Assembly (NCBI RefSeq): GCF_011074885.1
Contig: NC_054690.1
Coordinates: forward strand, 3,725,001 to 3,789,000
From: Brettanomyces bruxellensis
Lineage: Eukaryota > Ascomycota > Pichiomycetes > Pichiales > Pichiaceae
Length of the DNA: 64,000 bases
Reading direction: 5' to 3'
This document shows, piece after piece, positions 53,115 through 62,647 of this stretch. The notes below the pieces were generated by a model. It worked only from the letters and a program-made list of their open reading frames with translations. It ran no database searches and was not told the origin of the DNA. The stretch's first letter is position 1, and every line of letters starts with the position of its first letter. The translations under genes and the position numbers were made by a program.

Positions 53115-56100
53115 ATGAATGCTGATCCCACAAAGAATAATCATACTTTAACATCTTCAAATACAATATCCACAAAGGTTGAGATGGAACCTTCCGATGT
53201 GACAGATACAGTAGGAAAGATGCTGATAGCTGGTTTTGAAGGTTGCGAGTTAAAGCCTGGATCGCAGGCGGAGAAGTTGATCCGGCAATATAGAGTTCAT
53301 TCATTTATCTTAGGAACTAAAAACTTTCGTAATGTTTTACAAATGAGGCAGCTTATACAATCCCTTCAAAATCTGGCTGAATCAGAACACTATGAGTATC
53401 CTTTACTTTTGGCAGTAGATCAGGAGCTTGGATGTTGCAACTCTATGTACGATGACAAATTTTTAACGCAGTTTCCCGGATCAATGGGTTTGGGTGCAAC
53501 TGGAAATATGGATTTAATCTACAAAGTTGGAAGAGCTGCAGGTACGGAACTTCGATCCATTGGCTTTAACCTGTATATGGGACCGGTTCTTGATGTCGTT
53601 TCAAGCATGGCAAATCAGCTTATAGGAATACGATCGTTCGGCTTTACAGCAGAAGATGTTACAAAATGCGCAGAAGCATTTGCTAGAGGTCTTAAAAGTT
53701 CTGGTATGACTATCTGTGCTAAGCATTTTCCCGGTCTTGGATCATCGTATGTTGATAATGTTCTAGAGCTACCGATGATGCTTGATACAATGGCACAACT
53801 AAAGGCTCGCCATATCATACCTTTCAAGAAACTTATTGCTGATGGACTTGTGGATGCCATTCATGCTAGTGGTGTAGCAGTTCCAAATATTGCCCCAAAT
53901 GAAATTCATGCATGCCTCTCGCCAAAGATAATTAAGGATTTACTTCGAGATGAGTGTCACTTTGATGGTCTTGCAATTTCGGAGTGCCTTGAACTCGAAG
54001 CCTTGTGCAAAAACATTGGTCTTGGACAAGGTGTAGCTTTATCTATTCTTTATGCTGGTTGTGATATAGTGATGATTTGCAATGACTTTTCTTATCAAAT
54101 TGAAGCTCTGTCGGCTTTACATCAGGCGTATGTGTCTGGGAACCACAAAAGATCATTTAGCGAGGCTATAAGAAGAATAAATCATGTTTTGTCTAAATTA
54201 ACTTGGCCAATACCTCATTTACTTTCAAGGAAAATGATGTCCATTCATCATACGTTGTCCGTACAGGCATATCAGAAGTCGATAACGTTGGTTCGAGATG
54301 ATCAGGAGGCTATTCCAATTAGTCGCTATTTTGTGCCAGAGGAAGAGAATAACGTTCTTGTTTTGACTCCCCTTCTTACGGAAATAGATCATGCCAAGGA
54401 TCATAAGTTTGATGGGGTGAAAGGAAGTGGAACAAAATTATTTCCGGAAGAAACTGTATTTAGAAGTTTTGGTGAGAGTTTGGCAAATTATGATTCTACA
54501 TTGAACTACACAGTTTTGCATACGTCCTACACGGCGAACGGACTTACAAGTGCGCATGAGGCTTTAATTGATAGTTCGAAGGTTATTATACTGTTCTGTG
54601 CTGAGGCAAGTAGAAATATGTTCCAAATTGGAGTTGCGAAGTATATTAGTCTGCTCTGTGGTGGATACAGAAAACTGGATGGTTTTCTAAAGAAACCCCT
54701 TATTATCGTTGCAGTGACATCTTCATACGATTTCCTTTACCATCGTGGTATAGCCCCAACTTATTTATGCACCTTTGATTATACGGAAAGTGCTTTGAGT
54801 AACATTCCAGCTGTACTTTTTGGAGATTTAAATCCCGGAGGTAAACTTCCTGGATGTAATGATGCTGTGCAAAGAAATGGAGAGGGTATACCAAGTAGCA
54901 GCCTCATGGAGGCTGGAAATTCGAAAAATATGTCACTAAGAATGATATTAAATCAGGATGTATTACCTGACTCACTTTCTGAAAGAGAAATTAATAATAG
55001 TGAAGACAAGGTAATGTTGTCACAGTTAACCCCTGTGTATCCCCTAGAAACTACTAAAGTTACTAATGAAGAAGAACCACAAAAGCAACAAACTTTTCCT
55101 AGTAAACCTTGGCTGGTGGAGAATTTTGATATCTCTAGGGATTTTAGAAGTCTGATATTACTTTTAAAAAATTCTGGGGCTTCTGATTTGCAAAATACTG
55201 TAGATAAGGTTTTTATTGAAAGGTTAAAAAAGTTTTTGGATGAAACTAGGGCGTATTCGCATCATTTTGTGGTTCGAAATTCTACCCTAAATCTTCTGCT
55301 AGGGGTAATTTTTACGTGGGTTGATCGGAACTCCAGCAATGGAAGAATTTTATATGTGATAGTTGACAAAACTAAAAGGAGGCAATCTATAGCTAGTGTT
55401 TTGCATCAACATGCAATCACGAATCTTAAAATGGAAATGGGTTGCAAGAATATCATTTTGGGTTCTGATTTCCCTCTCTTTAATTTCTTTAAGCCCAATA
55501 TCTGTGAGGAATTATATCAAAATTGGGGAGAGATAGGGATTCGTCATCAAATAAGTAGCTGTGCCTTACAGATTCTTCAATTTACCAAGTCAATGAAATG
55601 GTGGAATAGCATAAATAAGCCTATTAGGAGATATATCCTGTCGGTTCGAATGGATACTTGGCGTTTAATTGATAACTTGATCAAGCAAATGAAACTTCTG
55701 GGAATTAAGCTTTGCATTGCTGAGAATTTAAGTGATATCATCTTACTGGTCCAAGGGAGTAATATGGAAGAAGCAAACCAGTTTTCCAATTTGTCCGAAC
55801 TATACATGATGGCCTTCAAATGCATTGAGGATGAGGAGAGAAGAAGAACGAAAAATACATTTGTTCTAAAGTTAGTAGCAAGCAGCAGTCAGAAGCCAAT
55901 AGGATCGATTATATTGTATGATGCAAAATCCAAGTTAGTAAATTGGCTTCCTTTCCTATCTTATGTTCCGTCTAATAGTTGTGGAGTGACATTTTTAACA
56001 GGAAGTTTTGTTGATTCAGATTATGGAGATCTTAGGCCGATGTTAAAGATGGGCTTGATATGCACAGCTGTGTCGTTTGCAAAGCAGTTAAAATCTGAAA

Positions 56101-56231
56101 TGGTTATGCTAGATGGATGTCAGTGTAATGAGATTGTGAAGCTGCAACAATGTGGATTTCAAGTATTTAGAGAATACCTTTCTATGCTAAGCTTAAAAAA
56201 AAGTTCGGAGTTTAATATTAATAATTGTTAA
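53115..56231 (+). CDS. NGS1: GlcNAc sensor/transducer: GH3-like domain fused to GNAT acetyltransferase
   Basis: A 1,038-residue protein with the layout of C. albicans Ngs1, which binds GlcNAc through its GH3 domain and turns on GlcNAc genes by histone acetylation. Residues about 30-370 are a NagZ-type GH3 barrel (LAVDQELGC, GPVLDVV, KHFPGLG at 203-209), and 380-600 a GH3 C-terminal fold. A GNAT domain with VDKTKRRQSIASVL (R755-R756-Q757) and KNIILGSDFP follows at about 690-830, and a degenerate second GNAT-like part runs to the end. In NagZ the dyad reads D-S-H; here it is Asp214-Asn215-Val216, so the His is gone. The nucleophile Asp of the ITDD motif is Glu290 in AISECLE. Catalysis therefore looks lost and ligand binding retained (inference). 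The first ATG in frame is at 53115. Confidence 0.88.
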   Translation: MNADPTKNNHTLTSSNTISTKVEMEPSDVTDTVGKMLIAGFEGCELKPGSQAEKLIRQYRVHSFILGTKNFRNVLQMRQLIQSLQNLAESEHYEYPLLLAVDQELGCCNSMYDDKFLTQFPGSMGLGATGNMDLIYKVGRAAGTELRSIGFNLYMGPVLDVVSSMANQLIGIRSFGFTAEDVTKCAEAFARGLKSSGMTICAKHFPGLGSSYVDNVLELPMMLDTMAQLKARHIIPFKKLIADGLVDAIHASGVAVPNIAPNEIHACLSPKIIKDLLRDECHFDGLAISECLELEALCKNIGLGQGVALSILYAGCDIVMICNDFSYQIEALSALHQAYVSGNHKRSFSEAIRRINHVLSKLTWPIPHLLSRKMMSIHHTLSVQAYQKSITLVRDDQEAIPISRYFVPEEENNVLVLTPLLTEIDHAKDHKFDGVKGSGTKLFPEETVFRSFGESLANYDSTLNYTVLHTSYTANGLTSAHEALIDSSKVIILFCAEASRNMFQIGVAKYISLLCGGYRKLDGFLKKPLIIVAVTSSYDFLYHRGIAPTYLCTFDYTESALSNIPAVLFGDLNPGGKLPGCNDAVQRNGEGIPSSSLMEAGNSKNMSLRMILNQDVLPDSLSEREINNSEDKVMLSQLTPVYPLETTKVTNEEEPQKQQTFPSKPWLVENFDISRDFRSLILLLKNSGASDLQNTVDKVFIERLKKFLDETRAYSHHFVVRNSTLNLLLGVIFTWVDRNSSNGRILYVIVDKTKRRQSIASVLHQHAITNLKMEMGCKNIILGSDFPLFNFFKPNICEELYQNWGEIGIRHQISSCALQILQFTKSMKWWNSINKPIRRYILSVRMDTWRLIDNLIKQMKLLGIKLCIAENLSDIILLVQGSNMEEANQFSNLSELYMMAFKCIEDEERRRTKNTFVLKLVASSSQKPIGSIILYDAKSKLVNWLPFLSYVPSNSCGVTFLTGSFVDSDYGDLRPMLKMGLICTAVSFAKQLKSEMVMLDGCQCNEIVKLQQCGFQVFREYLSMLSLKKSSEFNINNC

Positions 56232-56572
56232 ACGTTACATTTAGGTCCTAATTTTTATCTTATTAAATACGGTTTGACAAGAAAGTAGATTGAAAATGTA
56301 ACTTCCGGGAGGGGGGGAAGAAAAAAAAAAAAAAAGATAAGCAGAATGTAACATTACGTAGGAGTCCCCATTGCTGAGAGCATTAGCACATTGTATATTC
56401 TTTAAAGTGAACTCTTTCTGAAGTACATGTTCAAGGAGAAAGGGATATTTTTCTTGCTCATGATCTACTTTCATCAACGACCGACTTTCTCTTAACATTA
56501 GATTCATACTCTACTAGTTTATGAGCGAAGTCACACACTTCATACTACGTGTGAGTAATATCAATAAGGCAA
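56232..56572. promoter_or_regulatory. NAG1 promoter and leader
   Basis: Three ATGTAAC copies (56234-56240 reverse, 56296-56302, 56346-56352) and a GATAAG (56336-56341) stand beside a G-run and an A-run. An ATG at 56521 starts an 18-codon leader frame that would end, after splicing, at a TGA overlapping the NAG1 start. The frame at 56241-56507 minus is not believed. Confidence 0.5.
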
Positions 56573-57377
56573 ATGTAAGTATTATTAGATCTTTTTCTAG
56601 AACATAGAAGCCACTTTACTAACATTTAATAGGAGAATTGAACTATACAGCTCGCCGGAGGAGGCTTCAACTGCCGTTGCCGATCATATTGCTTCCTTAA
56701 TTAGAGCATTTCACCCAACAGAAAAGCGCCCATTTATCCTTGGTCTTCCAACAGGTTCTTCGCCATTAAAGGTTTATGCAAGGCTTATTACCCTTTATCA
56801 TAACAATAAGGTTGATTTCTCGAATGTTGTCAGTTTCAATATGGATGAATATTACCGTCTTCCGCCAACGGATTCTCGATCATATCATCACTTCATGTAT
56901 ACGAACTTTTTCAATCATGTGAATTTTAAACCAGAGAATATCAATATTCTAGATGGAATGGCGAATAGCTGGGAGATCGAATGTCAAAATTATGAAGAAA
57001 AGATCAAGTCTTATGGGAGGATTAATTTCTTCCTAGGAGGTATGGGTCCTGAGGGACATTTAGCGTTCAATGAATCTGGTTCTGATAGGACAACAAAAAC
57101 AAGGCGTATCTCTCTAGTTGATTCCACAATTAAGGCCAATTCTCGTTTTTTTGAAAATGACCAGAAAAAGGTCCCAAAAGCAGCCCTTACTGTTGGTATA
57201 TCAACAATTTTAGATAATTCGGATGAGGTCTGTGTTGTTGTTTTCGGAAAGAACAAGCATTGGGCTTTAATGAACACCTTGACTAGGAAACCAACTTCCG
57301 TCGTTCCATCAACATTCCTAAAGGATCACAACAATAGTGTAATTGTTGCTGATTATGCAGCAATCGATGAAGACTAG
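56573..57377 (+). CDS. NAG1: Glucosamine-6-phosphate deaminase, start codon split by an intron
   Basis: It converts glucosamine-6-phosphate to fructose-6-phosphate and ammonia, the last step of GlcNAc catabolism. The gene model is AT (56573-56574) spliced to G at 56633, giving ATG AGA ATT GAA and a 248-residue protein, exactly the length of C. albicans Nag1. Landmarks are LGLPTGSSPLKVY (37-49), the general-base Asp72 in FNMDEY, YHHFMYTNFFNH (85-96), and Glu141-x-His143 with Glu148 in GPEGHLAFNE. Without the intron there is no upstream in-frame ATG before residue 71, and the unspliced sequence reads ATG TAA at the donor. It is convergent with NGT1. Confidence 0.93.
56575..56632 (+). other. Spliceosomal intron inside the NAG1 start codon (58 nt)
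   Basis: Donor GTAAGTAT at 56575, branch site TACTAAC at 56617-56623, acceptor TTTAATAG ending at 56632. Removing it joins AT to GAGAATTG and creates the initiator codon. All three signals are canonical for yeasts. Confidence 0.85.
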
Positions 57378-58343
57378 ATTAGTACTTAGTCACGCATATT
57401 AATGGCATTATTTTGTTCCTGTGGAATATTTATTTCAATTTGTTGAATGGTACTTTATTACACGAGTCAAAAATTCAGAGCCTGTTCAATCATTTGCTTT
57501 TCTTATAAGCACGATCTAATCTCCTTGGATTTCTGTGTAATTTTTTAATCTTTTTTTATGAGGTGAACATGTAACCTAAGCTTTTTTATCTTATTATATT
57601 TTCTTTCCAATAAAGTTTGGTTTTCTTGCTGTCAAGTATATTCATATATAGTATCAGACATTGTTAAGTGTATTTTTCTGAGCACATTAATTGATTAATT
57701 AATTATTCTGAAGGTAATGATAAAGTTTGAAAGAAACTATAGATTGTAGTTGAATCTTTCTAGCATTCAAAAAACAATAAATTGCAGATTTATCTTACGT
57801 CTTTAGTGTCGGATTTGGCGGATTTTTAGAAATTCGAATGAGAGCACGATTTTTAAGAATTGAAGCGACACACTTGTAAAAAAGGATATCTGAGTTTTGC
57901 TAAAACGATACTACGTAACAAGTACTTCCTTTTTCTTGAAAGAGTTTAAGGAAGACAAGCTAATATATATTTTTAATTTAATATTGATTGTATTATAAGT
58001 TGACGGTATTGTCCATACTGCTATCATTATCGATTATTATTCGTGTCACTGAGTTTTGTAACTTCACACACCAGGAATCGGTATCTGGCTTGTCGACATA
58101 CCATCCTTACACGAATTAATTAGCCTCATTCTAAATTCGGGTACCATTCACTAAAATGTCCCATGATTTTAATTAAGAAAAGAAATCTGCGCGCTCTAAT
58201 GAAAAGTTGCTTACGATTAAATAAATATGTTTCAAAATCTTTCATTTTCCTAGCTAAGACAAATTTACGTTTTTTTTTGTCAAGAATCCAGTTCTTGAAC
58301 TCCGGTATAGAAAATAAAAATAAAAACTAGGTAAATCATATAA
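57378..58343. other. NAG1/NGT1 convergent spacer
   Basis: 966 bp of AT-rich sequence without a credible gene. One ATGTAAC lies at 57569-57575. It has no repeat tract like those in the convergent spacers of the housekeeping block. Confidence 0.5.
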
Positions 58344-59867
58344 TTAAGTTCTTTCCTTGGTTGTTATAGTCTTCTGGATATTTAATTCATCAACTAATTC
58401 TTGGCTAACACCCTTTATGTCTTTCAAATCCTTCTCAATTTCTGTTGTGTTTTCAACCTTCAAATACAAAATCGGAAAAGCAACGACCAAAGAGCCAGCT
58501 AATAAACCCCATGTCGTTCCGTACATTGTTTTATACGGTTTTTCATTGAGGTCCATCGACCAAGCTATAGCCGAGCCTGCACTTTGAAGACCCTTATACC
58601 ACCCTGCGTATATAGCACCCTTTCTTGCAGAATTTGTGAGTGCACCCATGATCCAGTAGGTATAACACTGCCAAATGGCATCATAAAATCCAAAGAACAT
58701 GTATAAAAACATTGGACCTATATATCTTCCTTCCTTAAAATCGATAAGTGACACAGTTTGATTTCTAGTTCGGCCCTTCACCCATAGCATTCCAATTCCC
58801 CATATAACTTGCGTTAAAATAAACAATGAAACCCATCCAAAAATTCCACGTGTTCGCCTCGATAGTTTTTTCAAGTCAAGAAGAATTCCAATAACATAAG
58901 AACCCACCATTTGCATAAGCCAAAAGAGTAAGGAGTTCAAAGATCTCGTCCGAACCGTAAAGGCAATTGCGAAGTCTGACTGTTCATAGGTATAAAAGAA
59001 GTTGGATGCAAAAAACATTGGGAAAAGAAGTAAAATCCATGGTTCCTTGACCAAAAGTTTTACTAGTTCAGTCAGTTCGCTCACAATATTTGGATTCTTT
59101 TGATATATAACCTTAGTCCCATCCGTTCTCCTAACATTCTTTGTAGGAAGCATGAAGAGGGCAATAATGGCACCAAGGATTGTGAGAATAAGGAAAGCAA
59201 TATAAGAACCATCAGTCACATCGCCACTTGAATTATTCATATTTTGTGCTAATGGGATCAAAGATCCAATAACTCCACCTAAATTGAATATGGCCCAAAA
59301 GATAAACATGTATGTTCCCTTCTTTGCCTCGGTAGGATAAGATATATTGCATGTGGATGTTGCTGCCCAAAGTGTGGCAGCAGTTAATCCCAACCATGCT
59401 CCGGCAAAAATTATGAAACCTTCATTTCCGGTATGCTTGTAACAAAGAAAAGAGCCAATATAAATCGAGTAGCCGGTACCACCAAAAGCAAGAGACCACC
59501 TAACACCAAATGTGTTAACAATTGTTCCAGAGAAAAATCCAACCGTTGCAAAGCAAGAGTACAATGCAATATTAGCCTTGTTTGAAAGTGTTGCAGACGA
59601 CAATCCAGCACCTCCCATACCAGATAATGCGTTGAACATTCCCGGACATAAAAAGCAAACAAAAGAAACCATCAAAATCTGAGAGAGTCCACTTGAAAAG
59701 GGAAATAACTTTCCAAATGGCTTTTTGTTGTACCATTTGGCAGGATCATAGTCAGAATCATTGTTTTCTTCTTCTCTGGTACTGTCATGACTGGATGCAG
59801 AGCTAGTAACCAAATCCACATTCGTACCTGGCGGAGTTTTTGTTTCGTTTTCTTCAGTGATCGACAT
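58344..59867 (-). CDS. NGT1: N-acetylglucosamine transporter, UNC93/NGT1-type MFS
   Basis: A 507-residue, 11-12-segment membrane protein of the UNC93-like (DUF895) branch, to which fungal GlcNAc:proton symporters of the Ngt1 type belong, as I recall. Signatures are VSFVCFLCPGMFNALSGMGGAG in TM1 region, NTFGVRWSLAFGGTGYSIYIGS, AGAWLGLTAATLWAATST, the SYPTEAKKGTYMFIFWAIFN stretch, GIFGWVSLF and a tail with AGWYKGLQSAGSAIAWSMD. The acidic N-terminus is cytosolic. The location between the deaminase and the kinase supports GlcNAc import at the plasma membrane. Other UNC93-like proteins have unknown substrates, so specificity rests on context. Confidence 0.85.
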   Translation of the reverse strand: MSITEENETKTPPGTNVDLVTSSASSHDSTREEENNDSDYDPAKWYNKKPFGKLFPFSSGLSQILMVSFVCFLCPGMFNALSGMGGAGLSSATLSNKANIALYSCFATVGFFSGTIVNTFGVRWSLAFGGTGYSIYIGSFLCYKHTGNEGFIIFAGAWLGLTAATLWAATSTCNISYPTEAKKGTYMFIFWAIFNLGGVIGSLIPLAQNMNNSSGDVTDGSYIAFLILTILGAIIALFMLPTKNVRRTDGTKVIYQKNPNIVSELTELVKLLVKEPWILLLFPMFFASNFFYTYEQSDFAIAFTVRTRSLNSLLFWLMQMVGSYVIGILLDLKKLSRRTRGIFGWVSLFILTQVIWGIGMLWVKGRTRNQTVSLIDFKEGRYIGPMFLYMFFGFYDAIWQCYTYWIMGALTNSARKGAIYAGWYKGLQSAGSAIAWSMDLNEKPYKTMYGTTWGLLAGSLVVAFPILYLKVENTTEIEKDLKDIKGVSQELVDELNIQKTITTKERT

Positions 59868-61135
59868 CTTGTAATTTGTTTATCGTCTGGTTGATAGGTA
59901 ACCAAGTAAATTCTTTCCCTTACTATAACTATCGATCCATCCTTACAATCGTGAGCAAAGATTTTGATGATTGTCAGGTATATTTATACTAATTTATCGC
60001 TTGCTTATCCAATGATAGATAGGGTATATTCCTTGAGCATCCTTATTCCTATCTGAAAAAATTTATATATTGTATTGTCCTTTTCCCTAATCATAGAAAT
60101 TTTCTCTTCTTTAATTTTTTTTCGCTTATCTCTACTCTGAAAAAAAAATGTAACAAACGACTAGTATACGATTATAGATGGAAACAGTACATTCACACCG
60201 AATTTTTATTATAAATCATGCGTCAAATAACGTTACATTGCAGGGAAACAACTGCCACTGGTAAGGATTTAATAATTCAAAAAAATATTTATTTTGTGGT
60301 GAAAGTATCATAGGTGTCTTTTTATTTTGTGCCGTACATTTATGCGGTTAATATCGGACAAAATTTGCTAAGAACTCACACCATTGCAAATTGCAACACT
60401 TTCTCTGATGTGAAGCTAATTGGAAATCGAAAAAGCGCTTGAAAATAATTTGTACCTTTGGATTGGAACGACTAAAAATCTCACCAATTCAAATCAAGAT
60501 ATTTTCATTCCCTAATTTACAGCTGCTAGTAGGCCAAAGAAGGGATGTTTCTAAAAAATGATTTGTAGTCCCATTAAATGTGGTGATTGTAACGATTAAA
60601 TTTGATAAGAACAAAAGCTGGTTTCGAAATGCTCCATGTAATACGGGAAACTTGTGTAAATGTTACAGTATTTTGTAAGCTCAGTTGTGATCCCATTTCT
60701 TATCGCTAGATCAATTTTAAGTCGTGCGCAAGAAAAAAAAAAATAGCGATTGTACTGTATGAATTAAAATCAAAAAAAAAGAGGAACTAAATTTTGAGAC
60801 ACCTTAATTAATTACATTTTTCTGTTTATTGAATAAATGTAACCTTTATACTACTGATAAGGTTTATGCAAGAAATGATTATGATCGCTTTTAATCTGAT
60901 GTCAGTGAAGTGTCGCATTACATTTTCGTTACACTGATAAAAAAAATATTACTTTTTACTCAATACTATTGCTTTAAATTTGTGGAATACAGATATTCTA
61001 CTCAATTGGATATGGTTCTGTAAGTAAAAATTAGAATTTTCTATTGCTCATTATTTATAAAGTGATCGATTTAACTTCACTTGTCAATTTTCCCGTTCAT
61101 CCACGGCCTTCAGAATCTCGAATATATCCCAAAGT
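59868..61135. promoter_or_regulatory. Divergent promoter of NGT1 and NAG5
   Basis: 1,268 bp without a gene. ATGTAAC occurs at 60148-60154, 60232-60238 (reverse) and 60837-60843. The shorter core TGTAAC or GTTACA occurs at 60588, 60662 and 60928. GATAAG lies at 60004, 60125, 60699 (all reverse) and 60856. This is the densest set of both words in the window. Confidence 0.5.
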
Positions 61136-62647
61136 ATGTCTCATGTTCAAATAATGCAAAAGCGTATATGTGAGAAGGCCATAGAGAGTTCTGATAGCGT
61201 TTCGGAGGCGTTATTCGAAGAATCTGAATTGTCATCATGCTCTAATCCATCTTCTTCCATTGAAGATGATGCACAACCTCAAAATTCATTATCAGAAGCG
61301 CTGAAGAGCATTACGGAAAGTTTCAGTGAGAAGCATGTATCAAGTTTTGTCAACAAGCTATATGGAGAGCTCTTACAAGCCTTCACAACAAATTCTGATA
61401 GAACATTAATTAAGACGAAGGCACCCATTCCAACAACGAACGAAAAAGGTCGATTTCTCGTCATTGACTTAGGAGGTTCTACGTTTAAGGTATTTGTTGT
61501 TGACCTCTTGGGTGATTGCAAAGCTGCAATTGTTTCTGGAAAGGTTTGGAATATTGAAAATGACAAGAAGACTATCGATCGAGGATTTTTCCGATTGATG
61601 TGTGATCACATTCAAGAGTTATTAAATACTGGAACTTATTTTGATATCACACGTAAGATACCAACGGCAATTTCGTGGAGCTTCCCTGTCGTGCAAACAA
61701 GGCCAAATAATGGATGTATAAGTGACGTGACAAAGGGATATACACTAGCCGAAGACATTAAAGGTCAGGATTTGGGAATTATCTTTAGTAAGATGATGAT
61801 GGTTAACAATAATGTACAACTTGAAGTTGACTCGATTGTTAACGATGCAGTTTCTGTTTATTTAGCCGGTTTGTATGTGCACAAATGTCATCTTGGCCTT
61901 GTTTTAGGAACCGGTCTCAATGCTTCTTTTCCTATAAAAAGTCATCTTTATAACAGTGAATTGTCATTCTTTGGCACATCCTTCTTGCCGTCACTAACAC
62001 ATAATTTGATAGATGAAACTATGTGTCCAGATGTTGCATTCATAGCCCCAGATAATTATATATCTTCCAAAAGTCCGGTTTACCAGCCTCTAGAGTACAT
62101 GTGTGCTGGGAGGTATCTAGGGGAAATGTTTCGGCTTGGGTTGGTTATTGGAGCTTTAAATCGTGAAATATTTCAAGATCAGATTACGCAATTCAATCGT
62201 AATGAAATTCTTGTCACTCCATATGGTTTAAGTAGTAAAATAATCTCCGAGCTTTCAGAAGCCGATTATTCAATTGCCTGTGGTATCTTCAAGATAAAAT
62301 TCGGATTGATTTTAACATCAAATGATTACACAATGATTAATAGTTTAATTGAAGTCCTTACTAATAGAGCAGCCATTATCCTATCGGCTTCTATTTTGGC
62401 ATGCATGAAATTTATCTCTAAATTGTCGTCAAAAAAAGACGTAAATTTACGAGAGCAATGTCGTTTAGTATATGTGGGCTCCCTTTTACATCACTACAAG
62501 AAATATCTGACAAAGGTTCAATCAATACTTGATAGATATCATATTGATGTCGGTCTTCAAAAATTTGATATGAAACACATGGACGATTCCAGTATTATCG
62601 GTGCCGCGGTTTCTGCTGCTACGTTTGTCACTATGGAGCATATGTGA
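61136..62647 (+). CDS. NAG5: N-acetylglucosamine kinase (hexokinase family)
   Basis: It phosphorylates imported GlcNAc at C6, the first step (also called HXK1 in C. albicans, 493 residues). The 503-residue protein is a divergent hexokinase with phosphate motif IDLGGSTFKV (110-119), SWSFPVVQ (180-187) in place of FSFP, the catalytic Asp237 in VNDAV, GTGLNASFP (258-266) and AAVSAATF near the end. The first 55 residues are acidic, Ser-rich and disordered. The sugar-binding residues differ from those of GLK1 in this same window, as expected for the GlcNAc-specific branch. It is divergent from NGT1. Confidence 0.92.
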   Translation: MSHVQIMQKRICEKAIESSDSVSEALFEESELSSCSNPSSSIEDDAQPQNSLSEALKSITESFSEKHVSSFVNKLYGELLQAFTTNSDRTLIKTKAPIPTTNEKGRFLVIDLGGSTFKVFVVDLLGDCKAAIVSGKVWNIENDKKTIDRGFFRLMCDHIQELLNTGTYFDITRKIPTAISWSFPVVQTRPNNGCISDVTKGYTLAEDIKGQDLGIIFSKMMMVNNNVQLEVDSIVNDAVSVYLAGLYVHKCHLGLVLGTGLNASFPIKSHLYNSELSFFGTSFLPSLTHNLIDETMCPDVAFIAPDNYISSKSPVYQPLEYMCAGRYLGEMFRLGLVIGALNREIFQDQITQFNRNEILVTPYGLSSKIISELSEADYSIACGIFKIKFGLILTSNDYTMINSLIEVLTNRAAIILSASILACMKFISKLSSKKDVNLREQCRLVYVGSLLHHYKKYLTKVQSILDRYHIDVGLQKFDMKHMDDSSIIGAAVSAATFVTMEHM

